61,314 bases of DNA from a virus: IMG/VR virus record IMGVR_UViG_3300010158_002705, positions 1-61,314 of that record; one strand, 5' to 3'. Under the pieces are notes generated by a model. The model had not been told where the DNA came from. It searched no databases and worked only from the letters and a program-made list of their open reading frames with translations. How positions within the stretch are numbered: the first letter of the stretch is position 1; the number at the start of each line of letters is the position of its first letter. The translations under genes were made by a program, and so were the position numbers. Shown here piece after piece: positions 7,812 to 17,383 of the stretch.

Positions 7812-8564
7812 ATGACAACCATTTATACCCCACCTCCATTCGTGGAGCGATTCCAATACAAAAACTGCAAACAGGTCAACGACCCCATTACTCGTAAACG
7901 AGTTTATCAAACTCCAGACGGAGAAACACTTCCTAGTGTAACAACTATCCTTGGCGCAACTAAGGATATGACAGCACTAAACGAATGGAAGAAGCGTGTG
8001 GGTGTAGAAAAAGCACAACAAATTACAACAGAGGCGGCCGGAGTTGGAACAGCTATGCACGCCAACTTAGAACGTTTCCTAATTGGTGAACAGCGTCAGC
8101 CTGGTAACAATCCAGTGCATATCAAAGCCAACGCAATGGCTGATCAAATCATTATTAACGGTTTGAGCAAGATGGATGAAATTTGGGCAATGGAGCAATC
8201 ATTATATTTCCCAGGACTTTACAGTGGCACAACTGACTTGGTAGGTGTATATGAAGGTGTCCCAGCAGTTTGCGACCATAAACAAACTAACAAGCCAAAG
8301 AAGGCAGAGTGGGTTGAAGATTACTACCTACAATTAGTGGCTTATATCTTAGCACATAATGAAGTTTATGGCACTGATATGAAGCGTGGAGTTATCTTTA
8401 TGTGCAGTCGCGGTGATGATGGCATTAAAGTGGGCGGCGAGACATATCAACAATTTGATTTGCTGCCACAAGACTTCAATAAGTACCAAGACTTGTGGTT
8501 GACTAAGGTAGAAGAGTATCATACCACTGGATTAAAAGGCTACAAGCAATTGCTCACACAGTAA
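7812..8564 (+). CDS. PD-(D/E)XK (Cas4/RecB-like) exonuclease
   Basis: The 250-residue product has the family signature: GTAMHANLE (about 77-85), GTTDLVGVYEGVPAVCDHKQ (the D...(D/E)xK core, with Lys in DHKQT) and the helix YYLQLVAYILAHNEVYG. This fits phage exonucleases of the PD-(D/E)XK superfamily found in T4-like cyanophages, which act on DNA ends in recombination or host DNA breakdown. There is no ribosome site; the start lies 7 nt from the -10 box, so a leaderless early or middle transcript is likely. Confidence 0.8.
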   Translation: MTTIYTPPPFVERFQYKNCKQVNDPITRKRVYQTPDGETLPSVTTILGATKDMTALNEWKKRVGVEKAQQITTEAAGVGTAMHANLERFLIGEQRQPGNNPVHIKANAMADQIIINGLSKMDEIWAMEQSLYFPGLYSGTTDLVGVYEGVPAVCDHKQTNKPKKAEWVEDYYLQLVAYILAHNEVYGTDMKRGVIFMCSRGDDGIKVGGETYQQFDLLPQDFNKYQDLWLTKVEEYHTTGLKGYKQLLTQ

Positions 8565-8594
8565 GCATAAATATCCAATAGAGGGGATATTAAT

Positions 8595-10292
8595 ATGGCG
8601 ATAACTGAGATTGCAAGAATACAAGTACGACGTGGACAGGAAAATCAAACGGGTGTGCCACAGTTAGAGCCGGGCGAATTTGGTTGGGCTGAAGATACAC
8701 AAAATCTTTATATTGGTAAACGTGTATCAGAAGGAGCCAACAATGACAATAACGCCCGTATTTTAACTGATAAAGATTTGGCCAATGTATTTCGTTTGGC
8801 CCAAGCAGGTACAATTTCAGTTAATCCTTCAACCGGTTACAGATATAGAAATGATATATCTAATACTATATTACATTCTTCTACAGGTACATATGCTAAG
8901 AAGTTAGACACGTGGGCCAACATGATAGATTTTACCACCACTTGGTTTTATTCTTCAGGTACCGACATTACTAAAATATTGCAAGAATCAATCGGAACTG
9001 TTACAAATCCATTTGGTGTTGTTGTTAACAGTAACCCGTCTCAAGTTGCTATCAGCGCAATAAAAATTCCAGCAGGAAACTTCAGCGTCAGTGGTACAAT
9101 TAGTTTACCGCCCAACACTAAATTAGTTGGCGAAGGCGCAGGTTTAACAGTATTGACAGCCGCGGGCGGAGCACCTATATTCCAAACCGTTGATGCCAAT
9201 GGACAATCTTTCTTTAGTATGAATGGTGATACGTTTGCTACTCAACCTAAAAACATACATATTGAAGGTATGACGTTAATTAGTACCAGTACATATAGTT
9301 CAACATTAATCTTATTAGATAATGTAGCCAATGCTGATATTTTAAATGTTAATTTTGGCGATCCAGCAGCTAGTACATTAACAAGTGTTGACGGTATTAC
9401 AATACGTGGATTTTCAGTTAGTTCAGATGCAACCCTTGCACTAAGTTCAAATATTAGAATTGACGATTGTAATTTTAATGGACTTAACAGAGGGGTATAT
9501 CAAAACACTGGCACTACCAATAGATACTATATTCAAAACAGTGAATTTAGTAATATGAGTCGCGGTGTAAGAATGTGGTCAAGTGCAAATGGTATTGTCC
9601 CCGTCAATGGTTTAATAGATAACAACATATTCCAAAACATTGCTCGAGAAGCTATCTACATTGGCACTATTACAAACACTACAACAAACTCTTATGTAAT
9701 AAGTTCTAACAACACATTTAGAAATGTTGGTAATAATTTTAGCGGTGATGCAGGAACACAGATAACTCCAGTAATTACATTTAATGATGGCGGAAATAGT
9801 TCAAGCAATGATTATTTTGGTAGATTTATAAATCCAATAAACACCGTAACAAATTATCCTATTATTTCAGGCCCTGCTGTTATAGAAAGTCCAATTACTT
9901 ACGTATCTAGCATTGGCACAGATACCACTGTGGGATATACTATTACTAATTTTGTGTTGACAGGTCGAGAACAAAAAGTGTCAATTGATTATACACTAAT
10001 TGACGAAAATAATACAGTATTCTCAAGAACAGGCCAATTGACAATGAATATAACTCCAGCAAATGTCGAGGCAAATGAAGCAGTATTTGCCAGTGTGAGT
10101 GATTATTTTAATTATGCTGAAGTATTGTCAGGTAGCACAAACTTTGTAATTTTCTCAACTGACTACACTAGCAATATTACTAACAATTATGTTTCATTAA
10201 CTTGTTGGAATCAATTAGGTACAACAGCAACTGGTTTGGCAAGTACTGTTACTAATTTCAATATCGAATACAAATTAAATATTTTACAATAA
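8595..10292 (+). CDS. Tail spike/fibre with beta-helix receptor domain
   Basis: The 565-residue product starts with a short particle-binding module (RIQVRRG...PQLEPGEFGWAEDTQNLYIG) that I know from phage tail fibres and spikes. From about 135 to 440 it has a right-handed beta-helix pattern: the IPAGNFSVSGTISLPPNTKLVGEG pectate-lyase-like entry and many Asn-rich turns such as DCNFNGL and NSEFSNM. A beta-sandwich-like C-terminus follows. It likely binds or cleaves a host surface glycan. A CATAAATA late element lies upstream with a GAGGGG ribosome site. Confidence 0.8.
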   Translation: MAITEIARIQVRRGQENQTGVPQLEPGEFGWAEDTQNLYIGKRVSEGANNDNNARILTDKDLANVFRLAQAGTISVNPSTGYRYRNDISNTILHSSTGTYAKKLDTWANMIDFTTTWFYSSGTDITKILQESIGTVTNPFGVVVNSNPSQVAISAIKIPAGNFSVSGTISLPPNTKLVGEGAGLTVLTAAGGAPIFQTVDANGQSFFSMNGDTFATQPKNIHIEGMTLISTSTYSSTLILLDNVANADILNVNFGDPAASTLTSVDGITIRGFSVSSDATLALSSNIRIDDCNFNGLNRGVYQNTGTTNRYYIQNSEFSNMSRGVRMWSSANGIVPVNGLIDNNIFQNIAREAIYIGTITNTTTNSYVISSNNTFRNVGNNFSGDAGTQITPVITFNDGGNSSSNDYFGRFINPINTVTNYPIISGPAVIESPITYVSSIGTDTTVGYTITNFVLTGREQKVSIDYTLIDENNTVFSRTGQLTMNITPANVEANEAVFASVSDYFNYAEVLSGSTNFVIFSTDYTSNITNNYVSLTCWNQLGTTATGLASTVTNFNIEYKLNILQ

Positions 10293-10298
10293 GCAGCA

Positions 10299-10733
10299 AT
10301 GTTTAAATTATCCGTTGACGATAGATTATCGTCCTGGGCAGCGCTTCGTGCTCAGTTAGAAACTTGCGAAGAACCTTTTCAACTTGTTATTGACTTTTGG
10401 CGGGATGCTCCATTTGTTCCATATAATAGACATATCGATCCTTTCAATAAATCATCGTGGCCCAGTCCTTGGGAAATCATTGTAGAAAATCAATACGATG
10501 ATTTTACCAAATCATTAATGATAGCATATAGCCTTAAGTTCACTCAAAGGTATAAAGATACCGACATAGAAGTACGTAGTTTAATAGACAAAACCAAATC
10601 TACATACTATAATATAGTTTGTGTTGATTCTTTGTGGGCCATTAACTATAATGATAACAATGCGGTATTATTAGAGAATATACCTGATTCATTTTTTATT
10701 GAAAATCTTATCAAAGTTACGCCCACGCGGTAA
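10299..10733 (+). CDS. Conserved T4-like phage protein of unknown function
   Basis: The 144-residue product begins MFKLSVDDRLSSWAALRAQLE and contains FWRDAPFVPYNRHIDPF and SWPSPWEIIVENQYDDFTKSLM. I recall this Trp-rich protein as a conserved hypothetical of T4-like cyanophages. It follows the tail spike gene by 6 nt, but no structural or enzymatic motif is evident. Confidence 0.65.
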   Translation: MFKLSVDDRLSSWAALRAQLETCEEPFQLVIDFWRDAPFVPYNRHIDPFNKSSWPSPWEIIVENQYDDFTKSLMIAYSLKFTQRYKDTDIEVRSLIDKTKSTYYNIVCVDSLWAINYNDNNAVLLENIPDSFFIENLIKVTPTR

Positions 10734-10768
10734 ATATCAGCTCAACACAGAATAAAGGCATAAGAAAT

Positions 10769-13096
10769 ATGATCACAGTGGTCAAACGCAATGGAGAAAG
10801 AGTACCGTTAGATATCTCCAAAATTCAAAGACAAGTGGCCCACGCTTGTACGGGCATTGACGGTGTTAGCCCAAGTATGGTGGAAATTAAAGCACAAATA
10901 GAACTTCACGACGGTATGACTACTGAAACGATTGACGAGTTGTTGCTTAAAGCAATGGTTGATCTAATTGATGAAACTGAAAATCCAGAAATTAATAATG
11001 TTAATTATCAATATGTAGCAGGCCGGCAACGTGTCAGTATGCTACGTAAGGAAGTATACGGTAGTTACACTCCGCCCAAATTATATAGCGTAGTGCAGAC
11101 TAATGTTGCTGCTGGTATGTATACCCCAGAACTGTTAAATTGGTATACTGAAGATGAATGGAATATTATAGACTTGTTTATTGATCATAGTAAAGACGAA
11201 GAATACACATATGCCGCCATTGCTCAATTGACAGAAAAGTATTTGGTACAGAATCGTGCCAATGGAAAAATATATGAAACGCCACAAGTACGTTACGCGG
11301 TTGCCGCGGCAACCGCGTTTCATAATGAAAATAAAGATGTGAGATTAAAATATGTTAAAGAATATTATGAATGTGCGGCCGCAGGTCACTTCACGTTGGC
11401 TACGCCAGTCTTGGCGGGGCTTGGCACTACTACTAAACAGTTTAGTAGTTGCGTACTTATTAGTTCGGATGATACTTTGGACAGTATTTTCGCCGCAGGC
11501 GAAATGATGGCGAAATATGCATCAAAACGTGCCGGAATTGGCCTAGAAATAGGCAGAATTCGCCCGTTAGGTGCACCAATTCGCAATGGAGAAATCAAGC
11601 ATACGGGTATGATACCCTTTCTGAAAAAATGGTTCTCGGATTTGCGTAGTTGCAGTCAAGGCGGCATCCGTAATGCAAGTTGCACAGTGACATACCCTAT
11701 TTGGCACTATCAATTTGAAGATCTTATTGTACTAAAGAACAATCAAGGCACTGAAGAAAATCGTGTGCGTCAAATGGACTACAGTGTAGTGGTCAATAAG
11801 ATGTTTTGGAATCGTTATAAAAATGGTGGCTCAATTACATTGTTTGATCCGCACGATGTTCCAGACTTATACGAAGCATATTATCGTGACAGTGAAGAAT
11901 TTGAACAACTATATCTAAACTATGAGAAGCATCCGACAATTAAAAAGAAAAGCGTATCGGCAGATGAGATATTCAAAAATGGAATTCTTAAAGAACGTAC
12001 TGATACTGGGCGCATCTATCTTGTCAACATCGACAACGTTATCAACCAGGGGCCGTTTGATACAAGGCTTGACCCGATATATCAATCAAACCTATGCCAA
12101 GAGATACTTTTACCCACCCGTCCTTTCCAAAGAATTGAAGATCCAGAGGGACGCATTGCTCTTTGTACTCTTGGCAGCATAAACTGGGGAGCATTTAATA
12201 ACCCACAACAGATGAAAAAGGCTTGCCGTGTATTAGTTAGAAGTCTAAGCAATTTATTAAGTTACCAAGATTTCCTAAGTGTTCAAAGTCAATTAGCAAA
12301 TAACGAGTTTGAACCTTTAGGTGTAGGCATTACCAATTTGGCCTACTGGCACGCCAAACGTAATTTCAAATATGGTACTACAGAGGCATTGGCAGAAGTT
12401 AAACGTTGGATGGAACATCAAGCATTTTACCTAACCGAAACAAGTGTTGAACTTGCACAAGAACGTGGTGCTTGTACCCGTAGCGAATTCACATACTATG
12501 GCAAAGGTGTATTCCCGTGGGAACGTCGTGCAGTCGGCAGCAACGAACTAACTGATTTTACTCCCAGTTTGGATTGGGAACCACTACGTGAACGTATGAA
12601 ACAGTATGGCATCCGTAATGCTACATTGATGGCAGTTGCACCAGTTGAAAGTTCTAGTGTTGTATTGAACAGTACTAATGGTATTGAAATGCCAATGGAA
12701 TTAATCAGTGTTAAGGAAAGTAAAGCAGGATCATTTACACAAGTTGTTCCAGAATACAAACGCTTAAAGAATCGTTATCAACTAATGTGGGATCAAAAGG
12801 ACTGCGTTGATTATTTGAAAACTGCTGCCGTACTTGCTGTGTACATTGATCAGTCATTGTCAACTAACACATTCTATAATCCTGCAAATTATGAAAAAGG
12901 TAAAGTACCTGGCACATTGATTGCTAAGAACTTGATGCTTGCATACAAGTGGGGATTGAAAACTATGTATTACAGTCTTATCAACAAAGTTGGTAGTAAG
13001 AATATATTAAACACTCAAAGCGATAGACTGCTAACAACACAGCCTGTTACTATATATGAAGAATTAGAAGATGACTGCGAGGCTTGCAAATTATGA
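10769..13096 (+). CDS. nrdA: Ribonucleoside-diphosphate reductase class Ia, alpha subunit
   Basis: The 775-residue product reduces ribonucleotides to deoxyribonucleotides for phage DNA synthesis. An ATP-cone (1-90, starting ITVVKRNGERVPLDISKIQ) precedes the ten-stranded barrel. The three active-site cysteines are at 228 (FSSCVLIS), 443 (NLCQEILLPT) and 466 (LCTLGSINW), and the C-terminus DDCEACKL carries the thiol-relay pair. Length fits class Ia enzymes. AAAGG precedes the ATG. The gene overlaps nrdB (ATGA), and the glutaredoxin gene for re-reduction lies 1.8 kb downstream. Confidence 0.95.
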   Translation: MITVVKRNGERVPLDISKIQRQVAHACTGIDGVSPSMVEIKAQIELHDGMTTETIDELLLKAMVDLIDETENPEINNVNYQYVAGRQRVSMLRKEVYGSYTPPKLYSVVQTNVAAGMYTPELLNWYTEDEWNIIDLFIDHSKDEEYTYAAIAQLTEKYLVQNRANGKIYETPQVRYAVAAATAFHNENKDVRLKYVKEYYECAAAGHFTLATPVLAGLGTTTKQFSSCVLISSDDTLDSIFAAGEMMAKYASKRAGIGLEIGRIRPLGAPIRNGEIKHTGMIPFLKKWFSDLRSCSQGGIRNASCTVTYPIWHYQFEDLIVLKNNQGTEENRVRQMDYSVVVNKMFWNRYKNGGSITLFDPHDVPDLYEAYYRDSEEFEQLYLNYEKHPTIKKKSVSADEIFKNGILKERTDTGRIYLVNIDNVINQGPFDTRLDPIYQSNLCQEILLPTRPFQRIEDPEGRIALCTLGSINWGAFNNPQQMKKACRVLVRSLSNLLSYQDFLSVQSQLANNEFEPLGVGITNLAYWHAKRNFKYGTTEALAEVKRWMEHQAFYLTETSVELAQERGACTRSEFTYYGKGVFPWERRAVGSNELTDFTPSLDWEPLRERMKQYGIRNATLMAVAPVESSSVVLNSTNGIEMPMELISVKESKAGSFTQVVPEYKRLKNRYQLMWDQKDCVDYLKTAAVLAVYIDQSLSTNTFYNPANYEKGKVPGTLIAKNLMLAYKWGLKTMYYSLINKVGSKNILNTQSDRLLTTQPVTIYEELEDDCEACKL

Positions 13097-14193
13097 GCAA
13101 AGAACAATATAACCTAAGTAAACAAACTAACTACTTAAAACGCACAATGTTTTTGGATCCAGCAGGTCCTGTTACAGTACAGCGTTTTGAGGAAGTCAAG
13201 TACAACAAGTTACAAAAATACGAAGAATTGGCCAGAGGGTTCTTTTGGGTACCTGAAGAAATTAGTCTTACTAAAGATAAAATGGATCACAAAGATGCCA
13301 GCGATGCAGTCAAGCATATCTTTACCAGTAACCTACTTCGACAAACTGCTTTGGACAGTATCCAAGGTCGTGCGCCTAATCAAGTGTTTAGTCCTGTTAT
13401 TAGTATTCCAGAACTTGAAGCACTGGTAAGCAATTGGAGTTTCTTCGAAACCAATATTCACAGTAAGTCATACAGTCACATTATTCGTAATGTCTATGGT
13501 GTGCCTAAGGAAGAGTTTAACAAGATTCACGACACACAAGAAATTATAGATATGGCTGCAAGTATTGGCCGTTACTATGAAATTTTACACGGACTCAATT
13601 GTCGCAAAGAATGTGGTGAGGCAATTGATCTCCACACACATAAGACTGCAATTTGGATGGCATTACACGCAAGTTATGCATTGGAAGCATTTAGATTTAT
13701 GGTGTCATTTGCTACAAGTTTGGCAATGGTTGAAAATAAGATTTACATTGGCAATGGAAACATTATCAGTCTTATTTTACAAGACGAATTGTTACACGCA
13801 GAATGGACCGCTTGGTTAATCAACCAAGTTGTTAAAGATGATCCGGATTTTATTTCTATTGCTGAAGAATGCAAAACAGAAGTATATGCATTGTATATGG
13901 AAGTTATTGCAGAGGAAAAAGCCTGGGCAGATTACTTGTTTAAGAAAGGACCAGTCATTGGCCTTAATGCAACTATTCTAAAAGACTTTGTTGACTATAC
14001 AGCATTCACCCGTTTGAAAGATATTGGCATCAAATACGACGGCGAACATCCACGCAGTAGTCCTATCCCTTGGTTTAACAAACACGTTAACATTGGAAAG
14101 AAACAAAGTGCACTACAGGAAACTGAAAGCACTAATTACGTAGTGGGTGTGATGAGTGACTCTGTCACCTATGACGAATTACCAGACCTATAA
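13093..14193 (+). CDS. nrdB: Ribonucleoside-diphosphate reductase class Ia, beta subunit
   Basis: The 366-residue product is the radical-generating partner of NrdA. It contains the DSIQGRAPN helix with the first Asp ligand, then E119-TNI-H123-SKS-Y127 (radical Tyr), later ALEAFRF and LQDELLHAEW (further Glu/His ligands). The start at 13093 overlaps the nrdA stop as ATGA; an upstream TTG is less likely. Oddity: Glu119 and His123 are four residues apart, whereas E. coli NrdB as I remember it has three (ETIH). This may be a one-residue insertion in the metal site. Confidence 0.95.
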   Translation: MSKEQYNLSKQTNYLKRTMFLDPAGPVTVQRFEEVKYNKLQKYEELARGFFWVPEEISLTKDKMDHKDASDAVKHIFTSNLLRQTALDSIQGRAPNQVFSPVISIPELEALVSNWSFFETNIHSKSYSHIIRNVYGVPKEEFNKIHDTQEIIDMAASIGRYYEILHGLNCRKECGEAIDLHTHKTAIWMALHASYALEAFRFMVSFATSLAMVENKIYIGNGNIISLILQDELLHAEWTAWLINQVVKDDPDFISIAEECKTEVYALYMEVIAEEKAWADYLFKKGPVIGLNATILKDFVDYTAFTRLKDIGIKYDGEHPRSSPIPWFNKHVNIGKKQSALQETESTNYVVGVMSDSVTYDELPDL

Positions 14194-14207
14194 GGATTAA
14201 AATTAAA

Positions 14208-14891
14208 ATGGCAGATATTATTAAAGTGGAATTTTCTGGAGACTGGTCGTCTGAACTTGCCCAGGCGTTGAAAACGGCATTTGATCGTGCTGATAAAATG
14301 CAACACAAATTACCTGCAGAATTAATGACAATGCACGGGATGAGTGGTAAAAAATTTCGAGCATTAATGAATAATTTAATAGAGATCGTGCCCAATCCTA
14401 GATATTTAGAAATAGGATGCTGGGCAGGATCAACATTTTGTTCGTCAATTTGGCAAAATAACTGCCAAGCGGTGGCAGTGGATAATTGGAGTCAATTTGG
14501 CGGACCTCGAGATCAATTTTTAAACAATCTAAAGAAATTTTCAAATTCAGAAAATCAAAGATTCATTGAAAGTGATTTTAGAGATATTGATTACAATAAT
14601 TTGGGCAAGTTTAATGTTTATATGTATGATGGCCCACATGAACACGATGATCAAAGCGATGGACTACGTATGGTTTTGCCTGCATTAGACGATATGTTTA
14701 TTTGGGTAGTAGATGATTGGAATTGGCCTGATCCTAAAAACGGTACTATCGATGCGTTAACCAACGTAGACGTTGAAGTAATTGCTGGTATTGAAATTCA
14801 TACTACGGATGATTTGACCCACGCTAAAGTATCTCACGAACAAAGCGATTGGCATAATGGATATTATATCGCAATTTTAAAAAAACTATAA
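14208..14891 (+). CDS. Class I SAM-dependent methyltransferase-like protein
   Basis: The 227-residue product has a Rossmann-type motif I (NPRYLEIGCWAGSTFCSSI, about 63-81), a motif II acidic end (AVAVDNWSQ) and DVYMYDGPHEHDDQ-like motif IV (residues NVYMYDGPHEHDD). This resembles Methyltransf_24 proteins that often act on sugars or small molecules. Two related proteins occur later in the window (39546 and 51677). Substrate unknown. Ribosome site aaggattaaaatt precedes the ATG. Confidence 0.7.
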   Translation: MADIIKVEFSGDWSSELAQALKTAFDRADKMQHKLPAELMTMHGMSGKKFRALMNNLIEIVPNPRYLEIGCWAGSTFCSSIWQNNCQAVAVDNWSQFGGPRDQFLNNLKKFSNSENQRFIESDFRDIDYNNLGKFNVYMYDGPHEHDDQSDGLRMVLPALDDMFIWVVDDWNWPDPKNGTIDALTNVDVEVIAGIEIHTTDDLTHAKVSHEQSDWHNGYYIAILKKL

Positions 14892-14901
14892 GGAAAATAA
14901 A

Positions 14902-15129
14902 ATGACAAAAGCAATTGTATGGAGTAAGTATCACTGTCCCTATTGCGATCAAGCAAAAGCATTGTTAAATCAGCGTGGTATTGCATTTGAAGAGAAAAAA
15001 ATTGGTGACGGATATACACGAGAAGAATTATTAGAAGCAGTGCCTACAGCACGAACTGTTCCACAAATTTTTATTGACGGAGCACTAATTGGCGGCTTTA
15101 CTGAATTAAAGGCACACTTAAATGGATGA
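14902..15129 (+). CDS. Glutaredoxin
   Basis: The 75-residue product has the redox centre C12-P-Y-C15, the cis-Pro segment RTVPQIFIDG and the glutathione-site GGFTEL, with the length of a classic glutaredoxin. It probably re-reduces the NrdA thiols. Located in the same transcription direction as nrdA and nrdB. Ribosome site AAGGAAA precedes the ATG; its end overlaps the next start. Confidence 0.93.
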   Translation: MTKAIVWSKYHCPYCDQAKALLNQRGIAFEEKKIGDGYTREELLEAVPTARTVPQIFIDGALIGGFTELKAHLNG

Positions 15130-15556
15130 TGAAATAATTATTACTATACCTGAAAGTAGTCTAGATACCCACGATATATCTTCAGGCGATGTTACTATTG
15201 ATATTTCTGGTGTATCATCAAGCATACTTGGTCCATATTTTATTCCCGGCATAGGCGCAGTTGGGTCAAACAGTAATTACGGTTCTTATATCACAACTAC
15301 TAATAATACATGGGGTGGTAGTTTTAATACCCCATCAAAGCCCAGCACATTACAGGTCACCGGCGATGCAGAGTTTGCGGGTGATGTTAAAATTAAGGGT
15401 GTTAGCATTGCCAAGGCATTGGAAGATATACAAAAGCGTTTAGCCATACTTGTACCAGATCCTGCAAAGTTAGAACACTTTGAAGCATTAAAAAAAGCAT
15501 ATGATCACTACAAGACTTTAGAAGCCTTGTGTGAAATACCAACAAAAGATGATTGA
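15122..15556 (+). CDS. Probable virion protein of T4-like type
   Basis: The 144-residue product has a Ser/Gly/Asn-rich first half and the pattern LQVTGDAEFAGDVKIKGVSIAK followed by RLAILVPDPAKLEHFEALKKAY. I remember the second half as a conserved protein of T4-like cyanophages; the LQVTGDAEF repeat-like strand is typical of fibre or baseplate components. It overlaps both neighbours, indicating coupling. Function is not known. Confidence 0.6.
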   Translation: MDDEIIITIPESSLDTHDISSGDVTIDISGVSSSILGPYFIPGIGAVGSNSNYGSYITTTNNTWGGSFNTPSKPSTLQVTGDAEFAGDVKIKGVSIAKALEDIQKRLAILVPDPAKLEHFEALKKAYDHYKTLEALCEIPTKDD

Positions 15557-15713
15557 TCCAAAAGATAAAAAGATTGCCGACCTTGAACAGCAAGTAAGAA
15601 CGCTGTCGTCAAATGTTGGCAAATTAAATCAACAGGTCAGTGTTCTTGTAAGAGAAAACAATAGGCGTAAGAGTGAGATATCACAAGTAATCGCCGCAAT
15701 TAAAAAAGGATAA
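15549..15713 (+). CDS. Small coiled-coil protein
   Basis: The 54-residue product beginning MIDPKDKKIADLEQQVRTL is a continuous heptad-like coiled coil with a basic end. The start at 15549 overlaps the previous gene by 8 bp. It may be a trimerisation or chaperone-like accessory of the neighbouring virion protein; this is inference. Confidence 0.6.
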   Translation: MIDPKDKKIADLEQQVRTLSSNVGKLNQQVSVLVRENNRRKSEISQVIAAIKKG

Positions 15714-15714
15714 T

Positions 15715-16002
15715 ATGTTAATTAATAAAGGTTTCTCCTCAGGAGATGTAGTAAGTATCAAACTAATCAACGGTGACGAGATCATTGCCAAGTTTGAAAG
15801 TGAAACCAGTGATACAATTACTATTAGTAAGCCACTGGCATTGACTATGAATGGTCAAGGTTTGGGAATGATCCCTTGGATTTTCCTCGGTAAAGAAACT
15901 GATGTTACTCTAAGTAAGAGCAATACATTCTTTGTTGTAGCAAGCAAGAATGAAGCTGCCACACAGTATCTCGAAGGTACTACTGGCATTGCATTGAGAT
16001 AA
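15715..16002 (+). CDS. Conserved phage protein with Sm-like beta pattern
   Basis: The 95-residue product starts MLINKGFSSGDVVSIKLINGDEIIAKFESE, a strand-turn-strand pattern like Sm/Hfq barrels, then LTMNGQGLGMIPWIFLG. I recall similar proteins as conserved hypotheticals in T4-like cyanophages. An RNA-binding role is only suggested by the fold-like pattern. It lies 1 nt after the coiled-coil gene. Confidence 0.55.
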   Translation: MLINKGFSSGDVVSIKLINGDEIIAKFESETSDTITISKPLALTMNGQGLGMIPWIFLGKETDVTLSKSNTFFVVASKNEAATQYLEGTTGIALR

Positions 16003-16003
16003 T

Positions 16004-17053
16004 ATGGCACTGGCTCACGAGGAAATTGTAAGTACACTTGAGATAAAAATCTCAAGCAGTACACCTTTGAATATGCAAACCATTGCGGATGCAATTCGTC
16101 GGGCATATCCTAATGATCCAAACATAATTCCCATTGGTATTGCTGTTCCTGGAATTTGCATTACCAACTGTAATGCTATCGGTGTTATTGATGCTGAATC
16201 GGATGTTAATGACGCAGCCAGTAGATTATACAATGCAGGTATGCAGGCCATATATCAACCTGTCTGGACTGCATTATATTCAGCATATCAAGTATTAAAA
16301 AGGTTTGGACTGGGTGTAATTGATTTGACATTGCCATACTTTGGTTTGCATATCAGTGACTTATTTGATCCCAACTTCTATTGCAAGTTATACGACATCA
16401 TTGCCAAACTATTTCCACTTAAATTAGATTTCTTAAAGAACATATTTAAAGCGTTGGGCATACCTTGGCCTTTTTATAAAAACTTTGACAACATACAAGA
16501 AAAAATCAAATATATAGTAAGGACCATTGCACAAAGTCTGTGGGATCAGTTGTTAAAGAAAATCAACACTATTAAAGACCTTATCCAACAAGGTTTGGCA
16601 TTATTTGATACTGCTACTTATAAGGTGCCTACATTGAGTGTACTATGGAAAAAGGCAGTAGATCAAATATTATCCAGTATTTTAAAATATTTGAAACAGC
16701 CGCCTAGTTTACAAGAAATACTTGATGCACTTAAAGCCTTTGCTAAAAAAGTATTGAAAAAGATTGAAGTGACTGCACAAGATATTTTAAATTCAATTAA
16801 GAATTTTAAATTACCTATATTTGGTAGACCGTGGGATTGGGCAGAGCCATTTGCAAAACACAGTATTAATCCTGAAAAGATTTTGGCTAAACTGCTGTCA
16901 GATATAGGACTTTGGATTAAAAACTTTATAGCCAACATCATATTGAAGTTTGTTGAATTTGTTATGAACATTTTGAAAATTTTAGGAATAACTTTCACAT
17001 TACCATCTCTAAAAATTCCCATTACATTGTGTGTGATTCGCGTAAAACCTTGA
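16004..17053 (+). CDS. Large helical phage protein of unknown function
   Basis: The 349-residue product has a soluble N-terminal domain (IVSTLEIKISSSTPLNMQTIADAI), and then from about 75 onwards long amphipathic, hydrophobic helices rich in Ile, Leu and Lys (for example LQEILDALKAFAKKVLKKIE). Such helices could insert in membranes or line a tail lumen. I do not recognise a family. It is the last gene before the promoter at 17050. Confidence 0.6.
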   Translation: MALAHEEIVSTLEIKISSSTPLNMQTIADAIRRAYPNDPNIIPIGIAVPGICITNCNAIGVIDAESDVNDAASRLYNAGMQAIYQPVWTALYSAYQVLKRFGLGVIDLTLPYFGLHISDLFDPNFYCKLYDIIAKLFPLKLDFLKNIFKALGIPWPFYKNFDNIQEKIKYIVRTIAQSLWDQLLKKINTIKDLIQQGLALFDTATYKVPTLSVLWKKAVDQILSSILKYLKQPPSLQEILDALKAFAKKVLKKIEVTAQDILNSIKNFKLPIFGRPWDWAEPFAKHSINPEKILAKLLSDIGLWIKNFIANIILKFVEFVMNILKILGITFTLPSLKIPITLCVIRVKP

Positions 17054-17078
17054 CACTGATAGATTTTTTTGTTACAAT
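17050..17078 (+). promoter_or_regulatory. Sigma70-like promoter, leaderless
   Basis: TTGACA (17050-17055), 17-nt spacer, TACAAT (17073-17078). ATG at 17084 lies 5 nt after the -10, so transcription should start at or next to the start codon. Confidence 0.8.
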
Positions 17079-17083
17079 AAACT

Positions 17084-17383
17084 ATGAGCACTGAACAAGA
17101 CAAATTCAAAAAGAGCAAACGCCTACTAAAGGACGATGCACATATTGCTAAACAGGTAAAGATTGCCAAAGCACACGGCTTTCCAGTTAAGAAAGATGAA
17201 ACACATCGTTTGCATAAATTAAGTGGAACTACCTGCGGCGATCCAAATTGTGCGATGTGTGGTAATCCTCGAAAGTTTTTTAACGAGCCTACACAGCAAG
17301 AAAAACGCCTTTTTCAAGATGTGGAAAAGATCACAGACAAACACAGCAATGGATTGAAAAATGACGAAGAAGATATACTATGA
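17084..17383 (+). CDS. Small zinc-finger-like phage protein
   Basis: The 99-residue product is basic and contains the Cys cluster TCGDPNCAMCGNPRKFF, which has three closely spaced Cys plus upstream His residues (HRLHKL) that could bind zinc. I associate this element with small T4-like cyanophage proteins of unknown role. The promoter at 17050 places the start codon at the transcript start. It overlaps the next gene by 23 bp. Confidence 0.7.
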   Translation: MSTEQDKFKKSKRLLKDDAHIAKQVKIAKAHGFPVKKDETHRLHKLSGTTCGDPNCAMCGNPRKFFNEPTQQEKRLFQDVEKITDKHSNGLKNDEEDIL

